DNA from: Actinomyces haliotis
GTDB lineage: Bacteria > Actinomycetota > Actinomycetes > Actinomycetales > Actinomycetaceae
DNA length: 59,991 nt
Assembly (NCBI RefSeq): GCF_015355765.1
Contig: NZ_JACWNA010000012.1
Span: 1 to 59,991, forward strand
Reading direction: 5' to 3'
This document shows, in pieces, positions 52,854-59,991 of the stretch (positions are counted from its first letter, which is position 1; each line of letters opens with the position of its first letter). Under the pieces are notes generated by a model. It ran no database searches. It was not told where the DNA came from and saw only the letters and a list, made by a program, of their open reading frames with translations. Both the position numbers and the translations under genes were made by a program.

Positions 52854-53902
52854 GCGCATCCCTCCCCCGCGGTCGCGGCACCGGCGGGCGCCGGACCAGC
52901 CGTCGCCGCCGCCTCCTGGGCGGCGGTGTCGGCAGTGGCCTCGCGGGCGCGGCGACGGGCGAGGCGCTCCTGGTCGAGGTCGGCGTCGAAGACGGGCTGG
53001 AGCATGTGCCAGTCCTCTGCGTGCTCGGCGATGCGCGGTCCGAGGTCGGCGACCCAGGCTCGCGTCCAGGCCACGACCTTCTCCCGTCCCGTCAGCCCCT
53101 CGGGCTCCGGGACCGGGCGGATGGTGAGGACGACGCCCCAGGGGCCACCGGCGGCGCGACGGCGGCTGCCGGTGAGGCGCTCGTAGGCGACCGAGGCCGT
53201 GAAGAGCGGAACGCCGAGACGCTCGGCGAGGGCAGCCGGTCCGGCGGCGACGTGCGCGGGCTCGCCGCCCAGCGGCGCCTCGATGCCGGAGGAGGAGAGG
53301 TCCCGGTCGGCGAGGAGGGGGATGACGTAGCGCCCCTCCTGCGCGGCGGCGACGAGGCGCTCGAAGACCTTCTCGCCCTTGGCTTGGCCGATGATGCGCA
53401 TGCCGAGCCCCTCGCGGAACGCGACGAACTGCTCGAAGAGGTCGGCCGGCTCGAGGCGCTCGGCGACGGTGAGGACCTGGGCGAGCTCGTCGCAGGCCCA
53501 GGCGCCCACGAGGTCCCAGTTGCCCATGTGCGGCAGGGCGATGACGATCGACCCCTGCGAGATGGCCTCCCAGGCGGAGGGGTCAACGTCCGGGCGCACG
53601 CGCGCGACGATCTGCTCCCGGCGGAGCCCCGGCAGGGCGAAGGCCTCGTAGAAGTAGCGCATGTAGGAGCGCATGCCGGCGCGGGTCGTGGCGCAGAGGA
53701 CCCGCTCGCCGGTGCCCGCAGGCAGCAGGTGGGCGAGGTTGCGGCGCAGCTGCCCCACGCCCGTGCTCGAGCGGGTGACGCGCTGGACGGCCCACGCAGC
53801 GTCCCCGACGAGGTGGAAGAGCCCGTAGCCGACGGGAGCCGGCAGCCGACGGACATTGCGCCAGGCGAGGCGGTAGACGTCGTCGACGCCGGGCCGCCTC
53901 AC
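52850..53902 (-). CDS. patA: Phosphatidylinositol mannoside acyltransferase (PatA, HtrB family)
   Basis: Membrane-bound acyltransferase (350 aa) that acylates mannose of PIM lipids. The H-x4-D motif is HMGNWD at 125-130, with PLLADRDLSSSG further on as in HtrB/LpxL-type enzymes. GTG at 53902 overlaps the pgsA stop (GTGA). The C-terminal 40 residues are an Ala/Arg-rich extension. In the pgsA-acyltransferase-pimA order this is the conserved actinobacterial PIM gene; the acyl donor is not visible. Confidence 0.88.
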   Translation of the reverse strand: MRRPGVDDVYRLAWRNVRRLPAPVGYGLFHLVGDAAWAVQRVTRSSTGVGQLRRNLAHLLPAGTGERVLCATTRAGMRSYMRYFYEAFALPGLRREQIVARVRPDVDPSAWEAISQGSIVIALPHMGNWDLVGAWACDELAQVLTVAERLEPADLFEQFVAFREGLGMRIIGQAKGEKVFERLVAAAQEGRYVIPLLADRDLSSSGIEAPLGGEPAHVAAGPAALAERLGVPLFTASVAYERLTGSRRRAAGGPWGVVLTIRPVPEPEGLTGREKVVAWTRAWVADLGPRIAEHAEDWHMLQPVFDADLDQERLARRRAREATADTAAQEAAATAGPAPAGAATAGEGCA

Positions 53903-54561
53903 TGCTCGGTCCCGTCGGTCGCGGCGGCGCGCTCGGCGGCCTCGCGGGCCGTGATCTGCGTCCGGACGGTGAGCACGCGCTGGATGACGGTGATGAGGGA
54001 GGCGATCGCGACCCACGTCAGGCCCGCGGTGATGACCCAGGTCGGGGCGCCGAGGCCCACGGCGAGGACGGCGAGCCCGATGACGACGAGGCGGTCCGTG
54101 CGCTCGGCGATGCCGACGGACGCGGTGGCCCCGACGGACTCGGCGCGCGCGCGAGCGTAGGGCACGGCGGCGGCGAGGACGACGCAGCAGGCGGCCAGCG
54201 ACACGGTCCAGGTGCGCAGCGGTCCGGGGACCATGTGGAGGGCGGCCCAGACGGTGAGGGAGCCGAAGGCCGCGCCGTCAGCGAGGCGGTCCATCGTGGA
54301 GTCGAGGAAGGCTCCGAACTGGCTGGTCCGGCCGGTGGCCCGGGCGAGGATCCCGTCGAAGGAGTCGCCGATGAGGACGAGGACCATGAGCACCGGCCCG
54401 AGGACGAAGTGGCCCTGCGGGATGGTGAGGACGGCGACGGCGACGGAGGCGACGGTCCCGCCGACCGTGAGCATGTTGGGGGTGACGCCCATCTTGGCCA
54501 TCGCCAGGGCGGGCTTGGTGAACAGGGCCTTGGTGAGGCCGCGTCCGTGCTGTCCGAGCAT
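53899..54561 (-). CDS. pgsA: Phosphatidylinositol phosphate synthase (CDP-alcohol phosphatidyltransferase)
   Basis: Integral membrane enzyme (220 aa) joining CDP-diacylglycerol to inositol 1-phosphate. The CDP-alcohol motif has D66, D69, G70, A73, R74, G83, D87 and D91 (GDSFDGILAR then FGAFLDSTMDR). About six membrane segments. ATG at 54561 with GAGGAAGAG upstream. Called PgsA/PIP synthase from its position before the acyltransferase and pimA; the substrate is otherwise inferred. Confidence 0.88.
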   Translation of the reverse strand: MLGQHGRGLTKALFTKPALAMAKMGVTPNMLTVGGTVASVAVAVLTIPQGHFVLGPVLMVLVLIGDSFDGILARATGRTSQFGAFLDSTMDRLADGAAFGSLTVWAALHMVPGPLRTWTVSLAACCVVLAAAVPYARARAESVGATASVGIAERTDRLVVIGLAVLAVGLGAPTWVITAGLTWVAIASLITVIQRVLTVRTQITAREAAERAAATDGTEQ

Positions 54562-54636
54562 CTCTTCCTCAGGGTCGGGGTTCGGTCAGGCGCGGTGCCG
54601 GTGCCTCTGCGCCTGCGTCGGGTGGGCGGTGGGTGG

Positions 54637-55278
54637 TCAGTGCCCCGTGGGCTCCAGCCGTGTCGGCGCGGCGTCCCAGGCGGCCGCGAGCATGTCACGC
54701 TGCTCGCCGAGGAGCTGGGGCACCGGCTTGGTCCGCCCGATGATGGGCATGAAGTTCGCGTCGCCGGTCCACCGGGGCACGACGTGCTGGTGGAGGTGAG
54801 CGGCGATGCCGGCTCCCGCGACCTCTCCCTGGTTCATGCCCAGGTTGAAGCCGTGGGGGTGCGAGACGGCGCGGACGACCTCCATGGCACGGGCGGTGAG
54901 GCGCCCGATCTCGACCCGCTCCGCCTCGCTCGCCTCGGTCCAGTCGGAGAGGTGGCGGTACGGGCACACCAGCAGGTGGCCCGTGTTGTACGGGTAGAGG
55001 TTCATGAGGACGTAGGCGTTCTCGCCCCTGTGCACGATGAGCGCGTCCTCGTCCTCGCGGCCCGGGGCCGCGCAGAAGGGGCACTCGGACTCGCTGGAGT
55101 CCTTCGGCTTGTTCTCCCCGCCGATGTAGACCATGCGGTGCGGGGTCCACAGGCGTCCGAAGGGGTCGGGCGCGTCGGCGTGCTGGAAGGGTGCCTCGAC
55201 GGTGACGGGGCCGTCCGGGCCGTCGACGACGGTCCCGGGGAGGTGCTGGAGGTCGCGGGGCTGAGCGCTGTCAGTCAC
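54637..55278 (-). CDS. HIT-family hydrolase or phosphorylase
   Basis: Nucleotide-phosphate processing enzyme (213 aa) with the histidine triad HLHQH at 161-165 and a CPFC pair at 66-69. It resembles the mycobacterial Ap4A phosphorylase located in the same thrS-pgsA neighbourhood. GTG at 55278 overlaps the thrS stop by 8 bases; pgsA starts 75 bases downstream. Confidence 0.88.
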   Translation of the reverse strand: MTDSAQPRDLQHLPGTVVDGPDGPVTVEAPFQHADAPDPFGRLWTPHRMVYIGGENKPKDSSESECPFCAAPGREDEDALIVHRGENAYVLMNLYPYNTGHLLVCPYRHLSDWTEASEAERVEIGRLTARAMEVVRAVSHPHGFNLGMNQGEVAGAGIAAHLHQHVVPRWTGDANFMPIIGRTKPVPQLLGEQRDMLAAAWDAAPTRLEPTGH

Positions 55279-57316
55279 GGACCGGCTTCTCCCCCGCCGG
55301 GTCGTTGACGCGCTCGGCGATGACGCGGGTGACGTGCTCGATCGCCTCGTCGACGGGCACCTGGTTCACCTGGGAGCCGTCCCGGAAGCGGAAGGAGACG
55401 GCGCCGGCGTCGACGTCGTCGCCGCCCGCGATGAGCGTGAAGGGCACCTTCTCCTTGGAGGCGTTGCGGATCTTCTTGCCGAAGCGGTCGTCGGACAGGT
55501 CCGTCTCGACGCGGACGCCGCGCTCGCGGAGCCGCTGGGCGACGTCCTTGACATAGTCGTCGAAGGCCTCGGCGACGGGGACGAGGCGCACCTGGACGGG
55601 CGCCAGCCAGGCCGGGAAGGCGCCGGCGTAGTGCTCGGTGAGGACGCCGATGAAGCGCTCGACGCTGCCCAGCTTGGCGGAGTGCAGCATGATCGGGCGC
55701 TGGTGGGTGCCGTCGGCGGCCGTGTACTCGAGGTCGAAGCGCTCGGGCTGGTTGAAGTCGTACTGGATGGTGGACATCTGCCAGGTGCGCCCGATGGCGT
55801 CGCGAGCCTGCACGGAGACCTTGGGGCCGTAGAAGGCGGCGCCGCCCGGGTCGGGGACGAGGTCGAGGCCGGTCGAGGTGCAGACGTCCTCGAGGACGCG
55901 GGTGGCGGTCTCCCAGTCCTCGTCGGAGCCGATGAACTTGTCCTTGTGGGCGCCGTCGGTCGCGCGGGTGGAGAGCTCGAGGTAGAAGTCGTTGAGGCCG
56001 AAGGCCTGGAGGATCGAGATGAAGAACTCGATCTGCTTCTTGATCTCGGCGGGCGCCTGCTCGCGGGTGCAGTAGGTGTGGGAGTCGTCCTGGGTGAAGC
56101 CGCGCATGCGGGTCAGGCCGTGGACGACGCCGGACTTCTCGTAGCGGTAGTCGTGGCCCATCTCGAAGAAGCGCAGGGGCAGCTCGCGGTAGGAGCGGCC
56201 GCGGGCGCGGAAGATGAGGTTGTGCATCGGGCAGTTCATGGCCTTGAGGTAGTACTCCTGGCCGGCCTTGGTGACGTTGCCCTCGGCGTCGGTCTCCTCG
56301 TCGACGAGCATCGGCGGGAACATCGTGTCCGCGTAGTAGGGCAGGTGGCCCGAGGTGTGGAAGAGGTTGCCCTTCGTGATCTCCGGCGTGTGGACGAAGT
56401 CGAAGCCGGCCTCCTCGTGGCGCTTGATGACGTACTGCTCGATCTCGTGGCGCAGGATCCCGCCCTTGGGGTGGAAGACGACGAGACCGGGACCGATCTC
56501 CTCCGGGAAGGAGAAGAGGTCGAGCTCGGCGCCGAGCTTGCGGTGGTCGCGACGGGCGGCCTCGGCCATGCGGTCCTGGTAGGCCTTGAGGTCCTCCGTG
56601 CTGGCCCAGGCGGTGCCGTAGATGCGCTGGAGGGAGTCGTTGGCCTGGTCGCCCTTCCAGTACGCCGAGGAGGACTTGGTGAGGGCGAAGCCGTTGCCGA
56701 TGAGCTTCGTGGTCGGGAGGTGGGGACCGCGGCACAGGTCCTTCCAGGCGACCTCGCCGTTGCGACGGACGTTGTCGTAGATGGTGAGCCCGGACTCGCC
56801 GACCTCGACCGAGGCCGAGGCCTCGGCGCCCTTGCCCTTGGTGGTGATGAGCTCGAGCTTGTAGGGCTGGTCGGCGAGCTCGACCTGCCCCTCCTCCTCG
56901 GAGATGTCGCGGCGGACGAAGGACTGCCCCTCCTTGACGATGCGCTTCATGCGCTTCTCGATGTCCTTGAGGAGCTCGGGGGTGACGGCGTCGATGTTGC
57001 CGAAGTCGTAGTAGAAGCCGTCGGTGATGAAGGGGCCGATGCCGAGGTTGACGTCGGGGAAGATCTCCTGGACGGCCTGGGCCATGACGTGGGTCGCGCT
57101 GTGGCGCAGGATGTTGAGGCCGTCCTCGGAGGCCAGCGTGATGGGCTCGACGACGGCGCCGGCCGGCACCTGGCGGGCGAGGTCCCAGGGCTCGCCGTCG
57201 ACCTTCATGGCGACGACGTCGCGGTCCGCCTCGAAGAGCGCGGTTCCCGTGGTGCCCTCCTCGATGCTGCGCTGGGCACCGTCGAGGGTGATGTCGATGC
57301 TGGGCTGAGATGGCAC
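55271..57316 (-). CDS. thrS: Threonine--tRNA ligase
   Basis: Class II synthetase (681 aa) charging tRNA-Thr. A TGS domain lies at the N-terminus (about 5-60), followed by the editing domain with [11 protein letters not shown] near 76, the catalytic core ([11 protein letters not shown] with zinc-binding Cys; [15 protein letters not shown]) and an anticodon-binding domain after about 560. GTG at 57316 is preferred because AGGAG lies 7 bases upstream; an earlier GTG at 57379 would add 21 residues. It heads the PIM operon. Confidence 0.95.
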   Translation of the reverse strand: MPSQPSIDITLDGAQRSIEEGTTGTALFEADRDVVAMKVDGEPWDLARQVPAGAVVEPITLASEDGLNILRHSATHVMAQAVQEIFPDVNLGIGPFITDGFYYDFGNIDAVTPELLKDIEKRMKRIVKEGQSFVRRDISEEEGQVELADQPYKLELITTKGKGAEASASVEVGESGLTIYDNVRRNGEVAWKDLCRGPHLPTTKLIGNGFALTKSSSAYWKGDQANDSLQRIYGTAWASTEDLKAYQDRMAEAARRDHRKLGAELDLFSFPEEIGPGLVVFHPKGGILRHEIEQYVIKRHEEAGFDFVHTPEITKGNLFHTSGHLPYYADTMFPPMLVDEETDAEGNVTKAGQEYYLKAMNCPMHNLIFRARGRSYRELPLRFFEMGHDYRYEKSGVVHGLTRMRGFTQDDSHTYCTREQAPAEIKKQIEFFISILQAFGLNDFYLELSTRATDGAHKDKFIGSDEDWETATRVLEDVCTSTGLDLVPDPGGAAFYGPKVSVQARDAIGRTWQMSTIQYDFNQPERFDLEYTAADGTHQRPIMLHSAKLGSVERFIGVLTEHYAGAFPAWLAPVQVRLVPVAEAFDDYVKDVAQRLRERGVRVETDLSDDRFGKKIRNASKEKVPFTLIAGGDDVDAGAVSFRFRDGSQVNQVPVDEAIEHVTRVIAERVNDPAGEKPVRD

Positions 57317-57422
57317 GGGGTTCTCCTGCGTGGTGGGGGTGGGGCGCTGCACTGGTGCACCCGCTTCTTCGTCCGTCACTCTACCGCCGGGTCCCGACGG
57401 CTCCTCCGCACGGTGGCGGAGG

Positions 57423-57457
57423 CGCCGGGCACACCCGGCGACCGCCGCCCGCGGCGG
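57423..57457 (-). terminator. Two tandem hairpins before thrS
   Basis: CGCCGGG/CCCGGCG (57423-57429 and 57434-57440) and CCGCCGC/GCGGCGG (57442-57448 and 57451-57457) are perfect 7-bp stems with 4- and 2-base loops. They lie between the FemABX stop (57476) and the thrS start, and may end the FemABX transcript. Confidence 0.55.
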
Positions 57458-57475
57458 GGCGCCCGGCCGTCCGGG

Positions 57476-58600
57476 TCAGCTCCGGGCGCCGCGTCCGAGG
57501 GCGCCCACGGTCGTGCGCAGGGCTCGAGCCACTGCGGCCGCCCCGGCACGAGCGCGCGGCTCGACGTCCCGGCGCAGGGTCGTCCTCGTGCGCTTGGCGG
57601 CCACCATCCCCGCGTAGAGGACGGGCCGGACCGGGAGGTCCCAGGCGCCGTCGACCTCGGTGGCGTGCTTCGCGAAGCGCTTCTTGTAGCGACCGACGCT
57701 GTAGAGGCTCGGGACGCGGGAGGACTCGGCGCCCATGAGGTCGAAGCCGACCTTGCCCTCCTCGGCCAGGGTGCAAGCGACGAACCAGTCGAGGGCCTCG
57801 GCGGCCCGGAAGCCGCGGGAGGCGTTCGAGGAGGCCCCGTAGTAGGCGACGGCGTGGCGGCCGACGACGGTGACGAGGTCCCACGCGTGGGGCTCGCCGT
57901 CCTTGCGCAGGACGAAGAGTCGGGCGTGCTCCGGACCGAGCTCGGTGAGGAGCCGCCAGTAGACCTCGCTGGGGTGCGGGCGGAAGCCGTCGCGCCGGGC
58001 GGTCTCCACCATGACGTCGTAGACCTCGTCGAAGGCGGCGCGGTCGAGCCCCGTCTCCTCGGCGATCGTGCAGCCGGCCTCGCGGGCGACGCGCTCGGCC
58101 CGGCGCACGCCGCGGCGCCCGTCCTTGGGCATGGCGTCGCTCATGGCCTCCGGAGTGCCCGGGGTGAGGTCGATGACGACGGTGCGGTCGTACGTGATCG
58201 TCGAGAGGAGCTCATGAAGGCCCGGGGCCTGGAACCGGGCGTGGAGCCGGATGAAGGCGGTCCGGGGCTCACGACGGCGGACCTCGGCGAGGAGCAGCGC
58301 GCGCAGCTCGGCCTCCCGCTCGGGGGTCTGCTCCTTGAGCCAGACGGGCCCGTGCTTGGCCCAGAGGAAGGTCTGCCCGTGGACCTCATAGCGGTAGAGG
58401 GCGAGGGCGGCCGTGGGCCTCCCGTCGGCGACGTACACGTAGCGGCCGAAGAGGGAGCGCCCCATGGAGCGCTCGAAGCGCTCCCACGCCTCGGTCTGCT
58501 CGACCGGCGCCGGCGTGTTCCCGACGGCGATGCGCATCTCCTTGGCGCTCACGCGGGCGAGGCTGCTCGACGTCTCGGTCGGGGCGGTCGGCAGGGGCAC
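57476..58600 (-). CDS. FemABX-family peptidyltransferase, copy 1 (peptidoglycan bridge)
   Basis: A 374 aa enzyme predicted to add amino acids from aminoacyl-tRNA to the lipid II stem peptide. Paired GNAT-like domains are indicated by ALALYRYEVHGQTFLWAKHG, RTAFIRLHARFQ and the C-terminal YGASSNASRGFRAAEALDWF and YSVGRYKKRFAKHATEV, which are FemX/MurM-type blocks. GTG at 58600 with GAGGAG upstream. The C-terminal basic tail (about 335-374) could contact the membrane. A second copy lies 148 bases upstream. Confidence 0.85.
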   Translation of the reverse strand: MPLPTAPTETSSSLARVSAKEMRIAVGNTPAPVEQTEAWERFERSMGRSLFGRYVYVADGRPTAALALYRYEVHGQTFLWAKHGPVWLKEQTPEREAELRALLLAEVRRREPRTAFIRLHARFQAPGLHELLSTITYDRTVVIDLTPGTPEAMSDAMPKDGRRGVRRAERVAREAGCTIAEETGLDRAAFDEVYDVMVETARRDGFRPHPSEVYWRLLTELGPEHARLFVLRKDGEPHAWDLVTVVGRHAVAYYGASSNASRGFRAAEALDWFVACTLAEEGKVGFDLMGAESSRVPSLYSVGRYKKRFAKHATEVDGAWDLPVRPVLYAGMVAAKRTRTTLRRDVEPRARAGAAAVARALRTTVGALGRGARS

Positions 58601-58748
58601 GCTCTCTCCTCGTGGCTCGGATCGCGGGGCCCCCGACGGGAGCCGCTGCGCGACCCTCAGATGCTATCGACGCCGTTGGCTCCACGTATCGTCCCGGAGG
58701 AGGAGACGCGTCCCGCCCGGGTCCGCTCACCGGAGGGTCGCGACCGCC

Positions 58749-59774
58749 TCAGTGGCCGAGCCGGTGCGCCAGGGCGTTGAGGAACCGGTAGCGCCGCGGC
58801 CTGAGGACGATCTCCACCGGTGCGGAGACCCGCGTGATCTCCTGCGTCCACTTCGTCTTGAAGTTGTTGAGCGTGCTCAGCTCGGGGGCGAAGTCGGAGC
58901 CGATGGCGACGAGGTCGACCGCTCTGACTCCGTCGGCCTGGAGCGCGAGGAGACCGGTGTAGAGGGTGAGGTCGGGAGCGTAGTTGCGCCGTGCCTCCTC
59001 GCTGGAGGCGGCCACCTCGTAGGTGGCGAAGTCGCCGCGGACGATGAACATTCCCCAGTTGACGGGGCGCCCCTCCTCGCGGCCGACGAAGAGCCGGGCC
59101 ATGCCACGGTCCCGGAAGAACGTGAAGAAGGACCAGTAGTGGTCGGCGTCGTAGTCCTTGAAGCCCTGGCGGTCGGCGGTCTCGTGCATGATGGCGATGA
59201 GCTGGTCGAAGCCGGCCCGGTCGATGGCGGTCTCCTCGGAGACCGTCGCCCGGCACTCGCGGCCGGCCTTGTTGACGTCGCGGCGCCCGCGCTTCTTCAT
59301 GCGGGCGCGCAGGTCCTCCTCCGTGCCGGTCGTGTCGATGATGATCGTGGAGTCGTGCCCGTAGATCTGCTGGCAGGTGGGGACGATGCCGGTGACCTCC
59401 TCGTGGTGGAGGACGTGGAGCCGGATGAAGGACTGGGTCGGGTCGACCGTGGCGACCCAGCGGCGCAGGGCGTCCACGAGAGCCTGCTCCTCGGCCGCGG
59501 TCGGCTCGTCACCCACCCACACCGGCGAGCCGTCCGCCCAGAGGAACGCCATGCGCCGGATGTGAAACTGGCGCAGCGTGAGGACCGCGCGGGGCGAGGT
59601 CGAGCCGACCGGCCAGTACGCGACGCGCGAGCCGTTCCACAGCTCCCGCTCGGGGAGGGTCGCCGCGTACCCGTCCCAGGCCACGGACGCGCGGTGCGGG
59701 TAGGGCTGGCCGGCGATGAGCTCGTCGTAGTCGTCGTCGGTGACCGGGCGGAAGATCGCGTGGGAGCTGGGCAT
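58749..59774 (-). CDS. FemABX-family peptidyltransferase, copy 2 (peptidoglycan bridge)
   Basis: A 341 aa paralogue of the next gene. Corresponding blocks are AVLTLRQFHIRRMAFLWADG, TQSFIRLHVLHHEE, MKKRGRRDVNKAGRECR (a basic stretch present in both) and FAPELSTLNNFKTKWTQEI near the C-terminus. ATG at 59774 with GAGGAA upstream. The two paralogues share low overall identity, so they probably add different residues of the bridge or act in order. The amino acid cannot be read from sequence. Confidence 0.85.
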   Translation of the reverse strand: MPSSHAIFRPVTDDDYDELIAGQPYPHRASVAWDGYAATLPERELWNGSRVAYWPVGSTSPRAVLTLRQFHIRRMAFLWADGSPVWVGDEPTAAEEQALVDALRRWVATVDPTQSFIRLHVLHHEEVTGIVPTCQQIYGHDSTIIIDTTGTEEDLRARMKKRGRRDVNKAGRECRATVSEETAIDRAGFDQLIAIMHETADRQGFKDYDADHYWSFFTFFRDRGMARLFVGREEGRPVNWGMFIVRGDFATYEVAASSEEARRNYAPDLTLYTGLLALQADGVRAVDLVAIGSDFAPELSTLNNFKTKWTQEITRVSAPVEIVLRPRRYRFLNALAHRLGH

Positions 59775-59865
59775 GGTTCCTCGTGTGGGTTCGGTCGGTC
59801 GCGCCGTCGGGTCGGCGTACCGGGGGGCAGGAGAGGGTACGGGGGACGAGGCGGCGCTGGGCCGC

Positions 59866-59991
59866 TCAGAGGTAGAGGCCCTCGGGGCGGGGGTAGAAGC
59901 GGCCCAGCTTGCGGAGGTAGTTGAGCCGCTGGAGCCGGACGACGACGGCGCGCCGCAGGTCCTTCTCCTCGGGGTTCACGAGCGGGTCCTG
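59866..59991 (-). CDS. 3' end of a gene running off the window
   Basis: Only the last 41 codons before TGA at 59866-59868 are present. The peptide ends with RLQRLNYLRKLGRFYPRP and is basic. It lies directly upstream of the two FemABX genes on the same strand, so it could be a third related ligase, but the fragment has no diagnostic motif. Confidence 0.5.
   Translation of the reverse strand, partial: QDPLVNPEEKDLRRAVVVRLQRLNYLRKLGRFYPRPEGLYL

Noticed and set aside
1-59991. tRNA, rRNA or CRISPR features
   Set aside because: No GGTTCGAATCC-type T-arm, rRNA stretch or regularly spaced repeat was seen on either strand by reading; a covariance-model scan was not possible here.

Overview
The window is GC-rich actinobacterial chromosome, most like an Actinomyces/Schaalia-type member of the Actinomycetaceae. 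The support is very high GC, pervasive GTG starts with ATGA or GTGA gene overlaps, a phosphatidylinositol-mannoside (PIM) block (pgsA, acyltransferase, pimA), pdxS/pdxT, the ruvC-ruvA-ruvB-yajC-secD-secF-apt-relA order, tandem FemABX genes for peptidoglycan cross-bridges, and a single RelA/SpoT. The genus is inferred from gene content only.

Layout. 1-77 is a block of pure G/C homopolymers, probably a contig edge. 127-2050 is the permease and ATPase of a nitrate/sulfonate/taurine-class importer, facing a large LuxR-type regulator (2086-4701). 5200-7731 is a DEAD-box RNA helicase with an acidic head and an RG-rich tail. 8016-11442 holds two tandem KefB/YbaL-type antiporters. 11426-16396 (minus) is hisS followed by two translationally coupled membrane GTPases. 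16602-18585 is a metallo-beta-lactamase-fold hydrolase and a TDT-family transporter. 18637-20237 is a nested and decayed insertion-sequence scar (IS3 type inside an IS481-type remnant). 20274-21792 is a lower-GC divergent DMT exporter/TetR pair with two overlapping palindromic operators. 21973-30527 is an ABC-F gene plus a membrane formate dehydrogenase operon (fdhA-fdhB-nrfD-type subunit, a DUF6457-like gene, fdhD); its active site uses cysteine, not selenocysteine. 30698-33917 is a broken cluster of transglutaminase, alpha-E and circularly permuted ATP-grasp genes carrying several frameshifts and a head-to-head deletion or inversion junction. 34174-36818 holds a DUF349 protein and a small orphan. 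36892-46983 is relA, apt, secF, secD, yajC, ruvB, ruvA, ruvC and yebC. 47254-49564 is pdxS-pdxT-NUDIX. 49706-57316 is thrS, HIT, pgsA, acyltransferase, pimA, a small membrane protein and a PrsW-type protease. 57476 to the end is two FemABX ligases and the tail of a further gene.

How the genes work together. The minus-strand blocks look like long operons with stop/start overlaps. Formate dehydrogenase would pass electrons from formate through FeS clusters to quinone, with FdhD sulfurating the molybdenum cofactor. The PIM block makes phosphatidylinositol phosphate, then mannosylates and acylates it; the downstream small membrane protein and PrsW protease are coupled to it and are unexplained partners. 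ruvA has a LexA-type box at its promoter, so ruvAB is probably SOS-inducible.

Most worth a second look: the paired GTPases with a shared variant G3 motif, the hisS-leader inverted repeat with four TGGACC-type half-sites, the transglutaminase/alpha-E/ATP-grasp breakage, the calcium-loop-like insert in SecD, and the PIM-coupled PrsW pair. I saw no tRNA, rRNA or CRISPR array.
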